Shown here one piece after another: positions 24,281-34,216 of a stretch of 44,892 nt of DNA. This DNA is from Ectopseudomonas mendocina (GTDB taxonomy: Bacteria; Pseudomonadota; Gammaproteobacteria; Pseudomonadales; Pseudomonadaceae): positions 1 to 44,892 of the forward strand of contig NZ_SCFY01000032.1 in NCBI RefSeq assembly GCF_007049795.1, given 5' to 3'. Every line of letters starts with the position of its first letter. Positions within the stretch are counted from its first letter, which is position 1. A program made the translations under genes and the position numbers. Under the pieces are notes generated by a model, which saw nothing but the letters and a program-made list of their open reading frames with translations, did not search any database and was not told where the DNA came from.

Positions 24281-26203
24281 TCAAACGCGGAAACGACTGA
24301 CCATGGACTGCAACTGGCCGCCAAGGCGCGCCAGCTCGGCCGAGGATTTGGCCGTTTCGTCGCTGGCAGTGGCGGTCTGCTCGGATACGTCGCGTACGCT
24401 GAGGATGCTGCGGCTGATTTCCTCGGCCACGGCGCTCTGTTCCTCCGCAGCGGCGGCGATCTGCTGGTTCATCGACTGGATGCTGGACACCGCGAGGGTG
24501 ATGCTACCCAGCGAGTCGCCGGCCTTGCGCGTCAGCTCGACACTGCTGTCGGTGAGGTTACGGCTGTTGCGCATCACCGCCGCCACCTGCTGGGTACCGC
24601 TCTGCAGCCCGGCGATCAACGCCTCGATCTCTTCGGTGGATTTCTGCGTACGCTGCGCCAGGCCGCGTACTTCGTCGGCGACCACGGCAAAACCGCGACC
24701 TGCTTCGCCGGCACGTGCTGCCTCGATGGCGGCGTTGAGTGCCAGCAGGTTGGTCTGCTCGGCCACCGACTTGATCACGTCCATCACGCTGCCGATCTTG
24801 TCGCTTTCCTGCTGCAGGCCGGTCATCGCCTCGGAAGAACGCCCTACTTCGGCAGCCAGACGCTCGATCTGCGAAATCACCTCGGCCACTACCTGGTCGC
24901 CCAGGCGCGCCTGGCCGTCCGCGTCGTTGGCCGCTTGCGAGGCCTGCTCGGCGTTACGCGCCACTTCCTGTACGGTGGCGGACATTTCATGCATGGCGGT
25001 GGCCACCTGATCGGTCTCACTCTTCTGGCTGTTGGCACCGGCGCTGGTCTGCTCGGTGACCGCCGACAACTCTTCGGCGGCGCTGGCGATCTGGGTGACG
25101 CTGTCGCGGATGCCACCGATCAGCTCGCGCAGGGTCGTGGCCATGTGCTGGATGCCCTGCTGCAGTTGGCCCATCTCGTCGCGGCGATCGACCCGCACGC
25201 TGGCCGTCAGGTCGCCCTCGGCAATCCGCTGTACCGCGCCCAGGGTGTCTTGCAGTGGACGGGTGATCTGCCGGGTGATGATCCAGGCAGCCAGCACGCC
25301 GAACAGCAGCGCCAGCAGCACGGCGATGATCTGCCAGGTGCGCGCCTCTGCGCTCTCGATGGCCAGACGCTCGATCTGGAACTTGTACAGGGTGTCACTG
25401 ATGCGGACGATCTCGGTCTGCTGATCGGTCATTTCCTGACGGGTCCGGGCAATATCAGCAGTGGCATTCTTGAAGGCCTGCACGGTCAGTTCGAACTGCC
25501 CCAGGGCCGCCTCGATACGGCGCACGGCATCTTGCTGGGCGCTACCGAAAGCCTGCTGCAGCGCACCGAGGCTGGCTCGGGCCATGGCGATACGCTCGGA
25601 CAGCGCCTGTTCAGTTTGTTCATCAGGTGCGCTGTCATAACGCTCGAGCAGATAACGCAGGCGCAACAACTGACCATGGGTGATCATCAGAGCCTGCAGT
25701 TGCGTGAAGCGATCGGCATCGTCTTCCGGCAGAAGCTCAACACTGCGCCGCATGTTGGCCAGCAGCTCGCTCAGTTGCTGGTCTTCGACGTTCGCCTGGT
25801 CGCGCACCTCAGCCGCTGCCGCGTAGGCTGCGCGCATCCCCGCCAGGGAGCGCTGATATTCCTGGTTATAGCGGTCCTGCTCCTGCAGCAACTTGACGTT
25901 GGCCGGGTTCTTGAAGGTTCCCAGCAGCTTCTTCTGCTGCTCGAGGTAAATGTTCAGATTGTTCAGCAGGCGCTCGGTACTGACTGCATCGCCCTTGGCG
26001 AGCATGAACTGCAGGCGAGCGATGCGCAGGTTGGTCAGCGTGTTATTGAGCTGGGTGATCTCGCTCATCCAGCCACTGCGCTGGATCACGCTGCCCAGAC
26101 CAGTCCAGGCAGTCCAGGCCAGCGCCAGGGTAAGTGCCAGCACCAGGCCGAAGCCGAGCGCCAGTTTGCGGGTCACACTAAGATTAGCGAACCAGGTATT
26201 CAT
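24281..26203 (-). CDS. Methyl-accepting chemotaxis protein
   Basis: 640 residues from ATG 26203 with GGAG 6 nt upstream. TM1 at about residues 9-29, a periplasmic helical ligand domain of about 240 residues, TM2 at about 282-302 (IIAVLLALLFGVLAAWII), HAMP to about 355, then the cytoplasmic hairpin with the highly conserved tip EQTNLLALNAAIEAARAGEA and GRGFAVVADEVRGLAQR. The long all-helical ligand domain fits the helical bimodular (HBM) class, which in P. putida McpS binds TCA-cycle acids; that ligand idea is inference. There is no CheB/CheR-tethering pentapeptide at the C-terminus (ends MVSRFRV). Confidence 0.93.
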   Translation of the reverse strand: MNTWFANLSVTRKLALGFGLVLALTLALAWTAWTGLGSVIQRSGWMSEITQLNNTLTNLRIARLQFMLAKGDAVSTERLLNNLNIYLEQQKKLLGTFKNPANVKLLQEQDRYNQEYQRSLAGMRAAYAAAAEVRDQANVEDQQLSELLANMRRSVELLPEDDADRFTQLQALMITHGQLLRLRYLLERYDSAPDEQTEQALSERIAMARASLGALQQAFGSAQQDAVRRIEAALGQFELTVQAFKNATADIARTRQEMTDQQTEIVRISDTLYKFQIERLAIESAEARTWQIIAVLLALLFGVLAAWIITRQITRPLQDTLGAVQRIAEGDLTASVRVDRRDEMGQLQQGIQHMATTLRELIGGIRDSVTQIASAAEELSAVTEQTSAGANSQKSETDQVATAMHEMSATVQEVARNAEQASQAANDADGQARLGDQVVAEVISQIERLAAEVGRSSEAMTGLQQESDKIGSVMDVIKSVAEQTNLLALNAAIEAARAGEAGRGFAVVADEVRGLAQRTQKSTEEIEALIAGLQSGTQQVAAVMRNSRNLTDSSVELTRKAGDSLGSITLAVSSIQSMNQQIAAAAEEQSAVAEEISRSILSVRDVSEQTATASDETAKSSAELARLGGQLQSMVSRFRV

Positions 26204-26356
26204 GAAATTCTCCAACTGCGGGTGTTTCTGGGTTTCGCTGGAGAGTTGTTTTTATTGGCGCCAGCACAATGACATTAGCTGACGTATGTATCGGCCAATG
26301 CGACACAGATTTTAGAGCAATCCGATATGCGGTAGCAGCGCCGCCACTGGCACGCC

Positions 26357-27028
26357 TCAGCTCAACAGCTGCAAGGCCTCGGTACTGCATTGCTGGATAC
26401 GTGCCCAGTCGCTGCTTTCCACCCACTCGCGCTGGAACATCCAAGTGCCGCCTACGCACATGACGTTGGGCTGCGCCATGTAGCGCTGCAGGTTGTCCGG
26501 GGTGATGCCGCCGGTGGGGCAGAAACGCACGCCGCCGAACGGGCCGGCCAGCGCCTTGAGCGCGGCGACGCCGCCGCAGACCTCGGCCGGGAACAGCTTG
26601 AAGCGGCGGTAGCCGAGGGCGTAGCCGATCATCAGCTCCGACGCGCTGCTCACCCCCGGTAGCAGCGGCACCGGGCTGTCCAGGGCGGCCAGCAGCAGCT
26701 CGCGGGTGCTGCCCGGGGTGACGATGAACTGCGCCCCCGCAGCGACGGCGGCGGCCAGCATCTGCTCGTCGAGCACGGTGCCGGCGCCGACGCACAGCTC
26801 GGGGCGCTCGGCGCGCAGGCGACGGATCGCCTCCAGGCCATGCTCGGAACGCAGGGTCACCTCCAGCACGCGCAGGCCGCCGGCGGCCAGGGCGTCGGCC
26901 AGCGGCAGGATGTCCGCCTCGCGGGCGATGGTGATCACCGGCATGATCCGCGCCTGCGCGCAGATGCGGTCGATCTCGGCGATTTTGTCGGCCATGCGCG
27001 CGCGCTGGCCTTGGTCGAGGCTGGTCAT
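26357..27028 (-). CDS. eda: 2-dehydro-3-deoxy-phosphogluconate (KDPG) aldolase
   Basis: 223 residues from ATG 27028, one base after the pgl stop. Motifs: ITIAREADILPLADALAAGG (catalytic Glu region), GAGTVLD, FIVTPGS, and FKLFPAEVCGG containing the Schiff-base lysine, then GGITPDNLQ. It splits KDPG to pyruvate and glyceraldehyde-3-phosphate, the last step of the Entner-Doudoroff pathway, the main glucose route in Pseudomonas. Third gene of zwf-pgl-eda, as in PA3183-PA3181. Regulated with them by HexR. Confidence 0.96.
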   Translation of the reverse strand: MTSLDQGQRARMADKIAEIDRICAQARIMPVITIAREADILPLADALAAGGLRVLEVTLRSEHGLEAIRRLRAERPELCVGAGTVLDEQMLAAAVAAGAQFIVTPGSTRELLLAALDSPVPLLPGVSSASELMIGYALGYRRFKLFPAEVCGGVAALKALAGPFGGVRFCPTGGITPDNLQRYMAQPNVMCVGGTWMFQREWVESSDWARIQQCSTEALQLLS

Positions 27029-27029
27029 G

Positions 27030-27729
27030 TCAGGAGCACCAATGGATTTCAAGAGGGGAATTGAGGAAGGCGCGGATCGGCAGCTCGGAGGTTTCACCGG
27101 GCTGCAGCGCCGCACTGAGGATGTTCAGTTTCGCCTGGCCCTGGATCGCCAGCAGCGGCAGGCGTGCGCTGGCCAATATCGGCAGAGTCAGGGTCAGACG
27201 TTGCGCCGGTTCGCTCGGGGCAAGCATCGGCAATACGCGGCGTGCGCAGTCCGGCTGTAGCGCCTGCTGCAGATTAGGGCTGTGCGGGAACAGCGAGGCG
27301 GTATGACCGTCATCGCCCATGCCCAGCACCAGCACGTCGATCGGCGCCAGCTCGGCAACCGCGACATCGGCAAGCTCGGCTGCCTGTTCGAGGTTGCCAG
27401 CGACCTGATAGAGGCTGAGAAAACGGGCTTCGGCGGCCGGACCACGCAGCAGATGACGGCGCACCAGCGCCTCGTTGCTGCCGGCGTGATTGACCGGCAC
27501 CCAACGCTCGTCGGCCAGGCTGACCAGCACCTGCGCCCAGGGCAGCGCCTGCTGCGCCAGGGCCTCGAAGAAGGACACCGGGCTGCGCCCGCCGGACACC
27601 ACCAGGGTGGCGCTGCCGCGGCTGTCGATGGCCTGGCGCAGCGCCTCGGCCACGCGCAGGGCCAGGGCGTCGGCCAGTTGCTCGGCCGCGGCGTGGCTGC
27701 GGGCGCTGACGCCCGGCGGCAGGTCGAGA

Positions 27730-27743
<14 letters not shown>
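27030..27743 (-). CDS. pgl: 6-phosphogluconolactonase
   Basis: 237 residues, DevB/NagB-like fold. LVVSGGRSPVSFFEAL and LADERWVP near the phosphosugar site, then VLVLGMGDDGHTASLFPHSP. It hydrolyses 6-phosphogluconolactone to 6-phosphogluconate. Its start overlaps the zwf end by 14 nt and its stop lies one base before eda, so the three genes are tightly coupled. Confidence 0.96.
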
Positions 27744-29199
<1,456 letters not shown>

Positions 29200-29261
29200 G
29201 AGTTTGTTCTTTTATCAAGATGCACTAGAAATACCGGGTGATACTGCTTTTATCAAGGAAA

Positions 29262-29284
29262 AATGTTGTGATAGCAACAACATT
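29262..29284. promoter_or_regulatory. HexR operator in the zwf-hexR gap
   Basis: AATGTTGT, seven bases, ACAACATT: a perfect 8-bp inverted repeat containing TTGT-N7-ACAA, the HexR consensus. It lies 63 bp before zwf and 118 bp before hexR. HexR represses until 2-keto-3-deoxy-6-phosphogluconate binds its SIS domain. Confidence 0.88.
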
Positions 29285-29401
29285 ATTCACTACATCCGAT
29301 AAGTCAGTGGTGGCCACGGGGCGGCATCAGTAGGATAGGCCGGTTGTTTTACCGCCCATCGCCTGTCGCCAAGCCCGTTCAACCGCCTGTTAGGAGCCCT
29401 T

Positions 29402-30271
29402 ATGGACCGCGTGCGCAACCTGCTGGAACAGATCCAGAGCCGCCTGGACGACCTGAACAAGGCCGAACGCAAGGTCGCCGAAGTGATCCTGCACGACCCG
29501 CAGCAAGCCACACGCTTCAGCATCGCTGCGCTGGCACAGGCCGCCGCCGTCAGTGAGCCGACGGTCAACCGTTTCTGCCGCTCGTTCGGCGCCAACGGCT
29601 ACCCGGAACTGAAGATGCAGCTGGCGCAGAGCCTGGCCAGCGGCGCCGCCTACGTCAGCCGCGCGGTATCGGCCGACGACGGCCCCGAGGCTTACACGCG
29701 CAAGATTTTCGGTAGCACCATCGCCTCGCTGGACAGTGCCTGCCAGAGCCTCGACCCGCAGCACGTCAGCCGCGCCGTCGACCTGCTGATCCAGGCGCGG
29801 CAGATCCACTTCTTCGGCCTCGGCGCCTCGGCCTCGGTAGCGCTGGACGCGCAGCACAAGTTCTTTCGCTTCAACCTCGCGGTCTCGGCACACTCCGACG
29901 TGCTGATGCAGCGCATGATCGCTTCGGTGGCGCATACCGGCGATCTGTTCGTGATCATTTCCTACACCGGGCGCACCCGCGAGCTGGTGGAAGTGGCGCG
30001 CCTGACGCGCGAGAACGGCGCCTCGGTACTCGGCCTCACCGCCGCCGGCTCGCCGCTGGCCAAGGCCAGCACCCTGAGCCTGGACATTCCGCTGCCGGAA
30101 GACACCGATATCTACATGCCGATGACCTCGCGCATCATCCAGCTCACCGTACTCGACGTACTCGCCACCGGCGTCACCCTGCGCCGCGGCGTCGACTTCC
30201 AGCCACACCTGCGCAAGATCAAGGAAAGCCTCAGCGCCAGCCGTTACCCGGCGGATGAAGAGCCGCTGTAA
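29402..30271 (+). CDS. hexR: HexR, RpiR-family repressor of glucose catabolism
   Basis: 289 residues. N-terminal HTH_6 domain (ISIAALAQAAAVSEPTVNRFCRSFG-type segment, residues 35-65) followed by a SIS sugar-phosphate-binding domain (IHFFGLGASASVALDAQHKF; VIISYTGRTRELVEVA). It controls zwf-pgl-eda and other Entner-Doudoroff genes, and probably itself. Divergent from zwf. The following 186 bp hold a REP-like GCCGGCAAGCCGGCGCC hairpin and no gene. Confidence 0.96.
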   Translation: MDRVRNLLEQIQSRLDDLNKAERKVAEVILHDPQQATRFSIAALAQAAAVSEPTVNRFCRSFGANGYPELKMQLAQSLASGAAYVSRAVSADDGPEAYTRKIFGSTIASLDSACQSLDPQHVSRAVDLLIQARQIHFFGLGASASVALDAQHKFFRFNLAVSAHSDVLMQRMIASVAHTGDLFVIISYTGRTRELVEVARLTRENGASVLGLTAAGSPLAKASTLSLDIPLPEDTDIYMPMTSRIIQLTVLDVLATGVTLRRGVDFQPHLRKIKESLSASRYPADEEPL

Positions 30272-30330
30272 GGCATCTTGCGGGAGCCAGCCTGCTGACG
30301 ATCCGTCGTATCGGCACGCTCCGAAAAAGC

Positions 30331-30354
30331 ATCGCCGGCAAGCCGGCGCCTAGC
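30331..30354. repeat. Short GC-rich palindromic repeat after hexR
   Basis: CATCGCCGGCAAGCCGGCGCC, containing CGCCGGC-AA-GCCGGCG, is a compact hairpin in the hexR to symporter gap. It is typical of Pseudomonas REP sequences and may end hexR transcription. Confidence 0.5.
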
Positions 30355-30457
30355 GTTCTGCTGCACTGCTGGCTAAATACTGTCGTGGCTCGACCAGGCA
30401 AATAGCGACGCTTCTGGTAGGCTTGCCGGCTTTTCCGAACCTGCCAGGAAATCCGTC

Positions 30458-31405
30458 ATGCAAGCACTGATCGCCCTCAGCCGTTTCATCGGCAACACCT
30501 TCGCCATCTGGGTGTTGCTGTTCGCCGTCATGGCCTTCTTCCAGCCCAGCTGGTTCCTGCCGCTGACCGCCTGGATCGTGCCGCTGCTCGGTCTGATCAT
30601 GTTCGGCATGGGCCTGACGCTCAAGGGCGCGGACTTCCAGGAAGTCGCCCGTCGCCCGCTGGCCGTGCTGCTTGGCGTACTGGCTCAGTTCATCATCATG
30701 CCCTGCACCGCCTGGCTGCTGTGCCAGGCGTTCGCGCTGCCGCCGGAAATCGCCGTGGGCGTGATCCTGGTGGGCTGCTGCCCAGGCGGCACCGCCTCCA
30801 ACGTGATCACCTGGTTCGCCCGTGGCGACCTGGCGCTGTCGGTCTCGATCACCGCCGTCACCACCCTGCTCGCCCCGCTCGTCACCCCGGCGCTGATCTG
30901 GATGCTGGCGTCGGAATGGCTGCCGGTGTCGTTCAGCGCCATGTTCATCTCCATCCTCAAGATGGTGCTGCTGCCTATCGCCCTGGGCCTGATCGCCCAG
31001 CGCCTGCTCGGCGAGCGAGTGAAGACCGCCGTCGAGGTGCTGCCGCTGATTTCCGTGGTGAGCATCGTCGCCATCGTCGCCGCCGTAGTCGCGGCCAGCC
31101 AGGGCAAGATCGCCGAATCCGGCCTGCTGATCATGGCCGTGGTAATCCTGCACAACGGCATCGGCCTGGGCCTGGGTTACCTGGCCGGACGCCTGTTCGG
31201 CATGTCGCTGGCGCAGCGCAAGACATTGTCGATCGAAGTCGGCATGCAGAACTCCGGCCTCGGCGCCGCCCTGGCCAGCGCGCACTTCAGCCCACTGGCC
31301 GCCGTGCCCAGCGCCCTGTTCAGCGTTTGGCACAACCTGTCCGGCCCGTTGCTGGCGACCATTTATCGTCGAATGAGTCAGAGCTCGGAGAAGGCCGCCG
31401 ACTGA
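30458..31405 (+). CDS. Bile acid:sodium symporter family transporter (BASS)
   Basis: 315 residues with about nine or ten hydrophobic segments. GLIMFGMGLTLKGADFQEV, GCCPGGTASNVITWFARGDLALSVSITAVTTLLAP and EVGMQNSGLGAALASAHF are the sodium-site and crossover motifs of the BASS family. Bacterial members of this branch move sodium-coupled organic anions such as pantoate or keto acids; the substrate here is unknown. GGAA about 8 nt upstream of the ATG. A hairpin (31423-31445) follows. Confidence 0.9.
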   Translation: MQALIALSRFIGNTFAIWVLLFAVMAFFQPSWFLPLTAWIVPLLGLIMFGMGLTLKGADFQEVARRPLAVLLGVLAQFIIMPCTAWLLCQAFALPPEIAVGVILVGCCPGGTASNVITWFARGDLALSVSITAVTTLLAPLVTPALIWMLASEWLPVSFSAMFISILKMVLLPIALGLIAQRLLGERVKTAVEVLPLISVVSIVAIVAAVVAASQGKIAESGLLIMAVVILHNGIGLGLGYLAGRLFGMSLAQRKTLSIEVGMQNSGLGAALASAHFSPLAAVPSALFSVWHNLSGPLLATIYRRMSQSSEKAAD

Positions 31406-31422
31406 CCCAACGCCTCGCACCA

Positions 31423-31445
31423 ATCCGGGGCGCCTTGCCCCGGAT
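31423..31445 (+). terminator. Hairpin after the BASS gene
   Basis: ATCCGGGG, seven bases, CCCCGGAT: a perfect 8-bp stem 18 nt after the stop. No T-run follows, so termination is possible but not certain. Confidence 0.5.
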
Positions 31446-31446
31446 A

Positions 31447-31469
31447 CGCCAATATGCACAATATTGGCG
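31447..31469. promoter_or_regulatory. Inverted repeat upstream of the guanidine riboswitch
   Basis: CGCCAATAT, five bases, ATATTGGCG: a perfect 9-bp inverted repeat just before the riboswitch. It could be an operator overlapping the promoter, or part of the 3' hairpins of the gene before. I know no regulator for it. Confidence 0.4.
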
Positions 31470-31474
31470 CACGC

Positions 31475-31543
31475 GAGGACGACCTCCGCACCCTGGGCCC
31501 AGGGTGGCTCATCCGGGGGACGGCCCCTTCAGCCACTGGAGGT
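31475..31543 (+). promoter_or_regulatory. Guanidine-II (mini-ykkC) riboswitch
   Basis: Two small hairpins with ACGR tetraloops, the definition of this class: GAGG-ACGA-CCTC (31475-31486) and GGGG-ACGG-CCCC (31516-31527), separated by 29 nt. The linker contains a palindrome (ACCCTGGGCCCAGGGT). ACCTCC in the first hairpin (31482-31487) is complementary to the Shine-Dalgarno GGAGGT (31538-31543) of the exporter gene. Without guanidine, it can therefore hide the ribosome site; when guanidine stabilises the hairpins, the site is freed. The downstream gene is a SugE/Gdx exporter, the expected partner. Confidence 0.9.
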
Positions 31544-31547
31544 GACC

Positions 31548-31862
31548 ATGTCCTGGATCATTCTGTTTCTCGCTGGCCTGTTCGAGGTCGGCTGGGCCAT
31601 CGGCCTGAAATACACCGAAGGCTTCACCCGCCCCTTGCCAACGGCGCTGACCGTCTGCGCCATGTTGGTCAGCCTCGGCCTGCTCGGTCTGGCCATGAAG
31701 GAGCTACCGCTGGGCACCGCCTACGCCATCTGGACCGGCGTCGGCGCCGTGGGCACGGTGATCGCCGGCATCATCCTGTTCGGCGAGTCGATGGCGCTGC
31801 TGCGCCTGGCCAGCGTGGCGCTGATCGTCTGCGGGCTGATCGGGCTCAAGATGAGCCACTAG
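31548..31862 (+). CDS. gdx: SMR-family guanidinium exporter (SugE/Gdx)
   Basis: 104 residues, four transmembrane helices. The membrane glutamate is E13 (LAGLFEVGWAIGLKYTEGF), and the AYAIWTGVGAVGTVIAGIILFGE region is the small-multidrug-resistance signature. The SugE branch exports guanidinium in exchange for protons. Start at ATG 31548 with GGAGGTGA 5 nt upstream; the longer frame from 31464 would overlap the riboswitch and is rejected. The guanidine-II riboswitch upstream supports this function over general drug efflux. Confidence 0.95.
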   Translation: MSWIILFLAGLFEVGWAIGLKYTEGFTRPLPTALTVCAMLVSLGLLGLAMKELPLGTAYAIWTGVGAVGTVIAGIILFGESMALLRLASVALIVCGLIGLKMSH

Positions 31863-31878
31863 AAACCGGGATCCAGCC

Positions 31879-31975
31879 ATGTGGGAGCGGCTTCAGCCGC
31901 GATTCGCCGCTACGACTGCAGGGATGCAGGAGGTAGAGCGAAACAGGATGCCCGAGCCGAAAGCCCCTCCCACAT
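31879..31975. repeat. 97-bp repeat, copy 1 (flanks the MFS-acyltransferase gene)
   Basis: Runs from ATGTGGGAGCGGCTTCAGCC to CCCCTCCCACAT, with the interior CGACTGCAGGGATGCAGGAG and GATGCCCGAGCCGAAAG. An inverted, near-identical copy is at 34077-34176. Ends TGTGGGAG / CTCCCACA are inverted. A partial copy is at 41587-41640. Confidence 0.75.
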
Positions 31976-31983
31976 GATTCAAG

Positions 31984-33858
31984 TCAGCGCCAATCCCCGC
32001 GCAACTCGGCCACCTGCGCCTGCAACGCCTCGCGCCTGGCCTGCTCTGGCGCAATCGGTGCTCCCGCCACCAGGCACACCCGCGACCACAGGCGCTTGAA
32101 CAGCCCCTTGTGCGGGTCGCGACTGAAGAAGCTACCCCACAAACCCTGCAGCGCCATGGGAATTACCGGCACCGGGTTCTCTTCGAGAATGCGCTCGACA
32201 CCCGCCTTGAACTCGTCGATCTCACCATCGCCGCTCAGCTTGCCCTCTGGGAAGATGCACACCAGCTCGCCATTGCGCAGGTACTCGGCGATCTTCTTGA
32301 AAGCGGCGTCGTAGATCAGCAGGTCCTCGTTGCGACCGGCAATCGGCACGGTGCCGGCGGTGCGGAAGACGAAATTGAGCACCGGCAGATCGTAGATCTT
32401 GTAGTACATGACGAAGCGCACCGGCCGGCGAATAGCGCCGCCAATCAACAACGCATCCACGAACGACACGTGGTTACACACCAGCACCGCCGCACCCTCG
32501 TCGGGAATGGCATCGAGCCCCTTGTGCTCGACCCGGTACATCGAGTGCCCCAGCAGCCAGATGAGAAAGCGCATGCTGAATTCGGGAACGATCTTGAAGA
32601 TGTAGCTGTTGACCGCGATGTTCATCAGCGACACCACCAGGAACAGCTGCGGAATCGACAGCCCGGCGACGCTGAGAAAGAGAATCGCGACGATGGCCGA
32701 GGCGACCATGAACAGCGCATTGAGGATGTTGTTCGCCGCGATCACCCGCGCCCGCTCGTGCTCGGCGGTGCGTGACTGGATCAGCGCATACAGCGGCACG
32801 ATATAGAAGCCACCGAACAGGCCGATGCCGAGGATGCAGCCGAGAATCCACCAGGCCTGGCCGTAGCCCAGCAGCGCCAGCCAGTCATGCGGCGCAGCAG
32901 CTTCAGGGAAACCGCCGGAGAAGCACCACAGCAGCATGCCGAACAGGGTCAGGCCGATGGAGCCGAAAGGCACCAGGCCGATCTCCACCTTGTGCCCGCT
33001 CATGCGCTCGCAGAGCATCGAGCCCAGGCCGATGCCCAACGAGAACACGGTGAGAATCAGCGTCACCACGCTCTCGTCGCCGTACAGCCACTCCTTGGCG
33101 TAGGCCGGAATCTGCGTCAGGTAGATCGCGCCGAGAAACCAGAACCAGGAGTTGCCCACCAGCGAGCGCGACACCGCCGGACGCTGGCCCAGGCCGAGCT
33201 TCATGATCACCCAGGACTGACGAAAGATATTCCAGTCCAACGGCAATTCCGGCATTGCTGCCGAGGCTTTGGGAATGCCCTGGCTGGCCAGATAACCGAG
33301 CAGCGCCACCCCCACCACGGAACCCGCGACGATCGGCGCATAACTGCTGCTGGCCATCATGATCCCGGCGCCGATAGTGCCGGCCAGAATCGCCAGGAAG
33401 GTGCCCATTTCCACCAGGGCGTTGCCACCCACCAGCTCCTCTTCCTTCAGGTGCTGCGGCAGGATCGAATACTTGACCGGGCCGAACAACGCCGACTGCG
33501 TACCCATGGCGAACAGCACGGCGAGCATCAGCGGCAGGTTGTCGAGCAGCACCCCAGCGGCGCCGGCGAGCATGATGCCGATCTCGGCGAACTTGATCTT
33601 GCGGATCAGCGAGTCCTTGGCGAACTTCTCGCCAAACTGGCCGCCGAGGGCAGAGAACAGAAAGAACGGCAGGATGAACAGCAAGGCGCAGAGATTGACC
33701 AGCAGATCGCGGTCGACGCCCGTGTTGAGCTTGAAGAGGATGGCGAGAATCAGCGACTGCTTGAAGATGTTGTCGTTGAAGGCGCCGAGCAATTGCGTCA
33801 CGAAAAACGGCAGAAAGCGCTTCTTGCCGAGCAGGGCGAACTGCGATTGTTGGGTCAT
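31984..33858 (-). CDS. MFS transporter (LplT-like) fused to a PlsC-type acyltransferase
   Basis: 624 residues from ATG 33858. Residues 1-410 have about 12 hydrophobic segments and start like lysophospholipid transporter LplT (FFVTQLLGAFNDNIFKQSLI). Residues 430-624 are a PlsC/AGPAT acyltransferase: NHVSFVD (HxxxxD catalytic motif), VPIAGRN, and the glycerol-phosphate motif FPEGKLSGDGE. It probably moves and re-acylates lysophospholipids at the inner membrane. The acyl-ACP synthetase domain of E. coli Aas and of longer three-part relatives is absent. GAGG about 9 nt upstream supports the start. Confidence 0.9.
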   Translation of the reverse strand: MTQQSQFALLGKKRFLPFFVTQLLGAFNDNIFKQSLILAILFKLNTGVDRDLLVNLCALLFILPFFLFSALGGQFGEKFAKDSLIRKIKFAEIGIMLAGAAGVLLDNLPLMLAVLFAMGTQSALFGPVKYSILPQHLKEEELVGGNALVEMGTFLAILAGTIGAGIMMASSSYAPIVAGSVVGVALLGYLASQGIPKASAAMPELPLDWNIFRQSWVIMKLGLGQRPAVSRSLVGNSWFWFLGAIYLTQIPAYAKEWLYGDESVVTLILTVFSLGIGLGSMLCERMSGHKVEIGLVPFGSIGLTLFGMLLWCFSGGFPEAAAPHDWLALLGYGQAWWILGCILGIGLFGGFYIVPLYALIQSRTAEHERARVIAANNILNALFMVASAIVAILFLSVAGLSIPQLFLVVSLMNIAVNSYIFKIVPEFSMRFLIWLLGHSMYRVEHKGLDAIPDEGAAVLVCNHVSFVDALLIGGAIRRPVRFVMYYKIYDLPVLNFVFRTAGTVPIAGRNEDLLIYDAAFKKIAEYLRNGELVCIFPEGKLSGDGEIDEFKAGVERILEENPVPVIPMALQGLWGSFFSRDPHKGLFKRLWSRVCLVAGAPIAPEQARREALQAQVAELRGDWR

Positions 33859-34200
33859 CGTCCATGGTCCTCGCGGAAGTCGGTTTTTGCCCGCACAGGC
33901 ATTTGACTGCAAATCCCCCCACGAAAGCCACAAGGCAAATGCGAACGCCTTGGCTAAAGCCACTTCGTGGGAGGTGATGCTGTTCATCTAGGGCCGCGAG
34001 CGCTTAGCCCCCCTCTCCCAAAGGGGGCAGGGGACTATTCACGCTCCACCATTTCTTATGTGAACAGCATTACCTTTGTGGGAGGGGCTTTCGGCTCGGG
34101 CATCCTGCTTCGCTCTACCTCCTGCATCCATGCAGTCGCAGCCGCTATGCTTTCGCCGCTGAAGTGCCTCCCACATCCGACGACTTCGGCCCGGTAGGGT
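33859..34200. other. Repeat-filled intergenic stretch
   Basis: No gene is seen here. It holds GGTGATGCTGTTCAT (33973-33987), an inverted partner TGAACAGCATTACC (34061-34074), a CCCCTCTCCCAAAGGGGGCAGGG segment between them, and the second copy of the 97-bp repeat. Confidence 0.7.
34077..34176. repeat. About 100-bp repeat, copy 2 (inverted)
   Basis: Reverse complement of the element at 31879-31975, including CTTTCGGCTCGGGCATC, TCTACCTCCTGCATCCATGC and both TGTGGGAG/CTCCCACA-like ends. The two copies thus flank the MFS-acyltransferase gene as inverted repeats about 2.1 kb apart. Confidence 0.75.
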
Positions 34201-34216
34201 GCGCCAAACGCAACGC

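Noticed and set aside
33967..34197. 76-residue frame in the MFS-acyltransferase/pcpS gap
   Set aside because: It lies within repeat sequences, has no ribosome site and resembles no protein.
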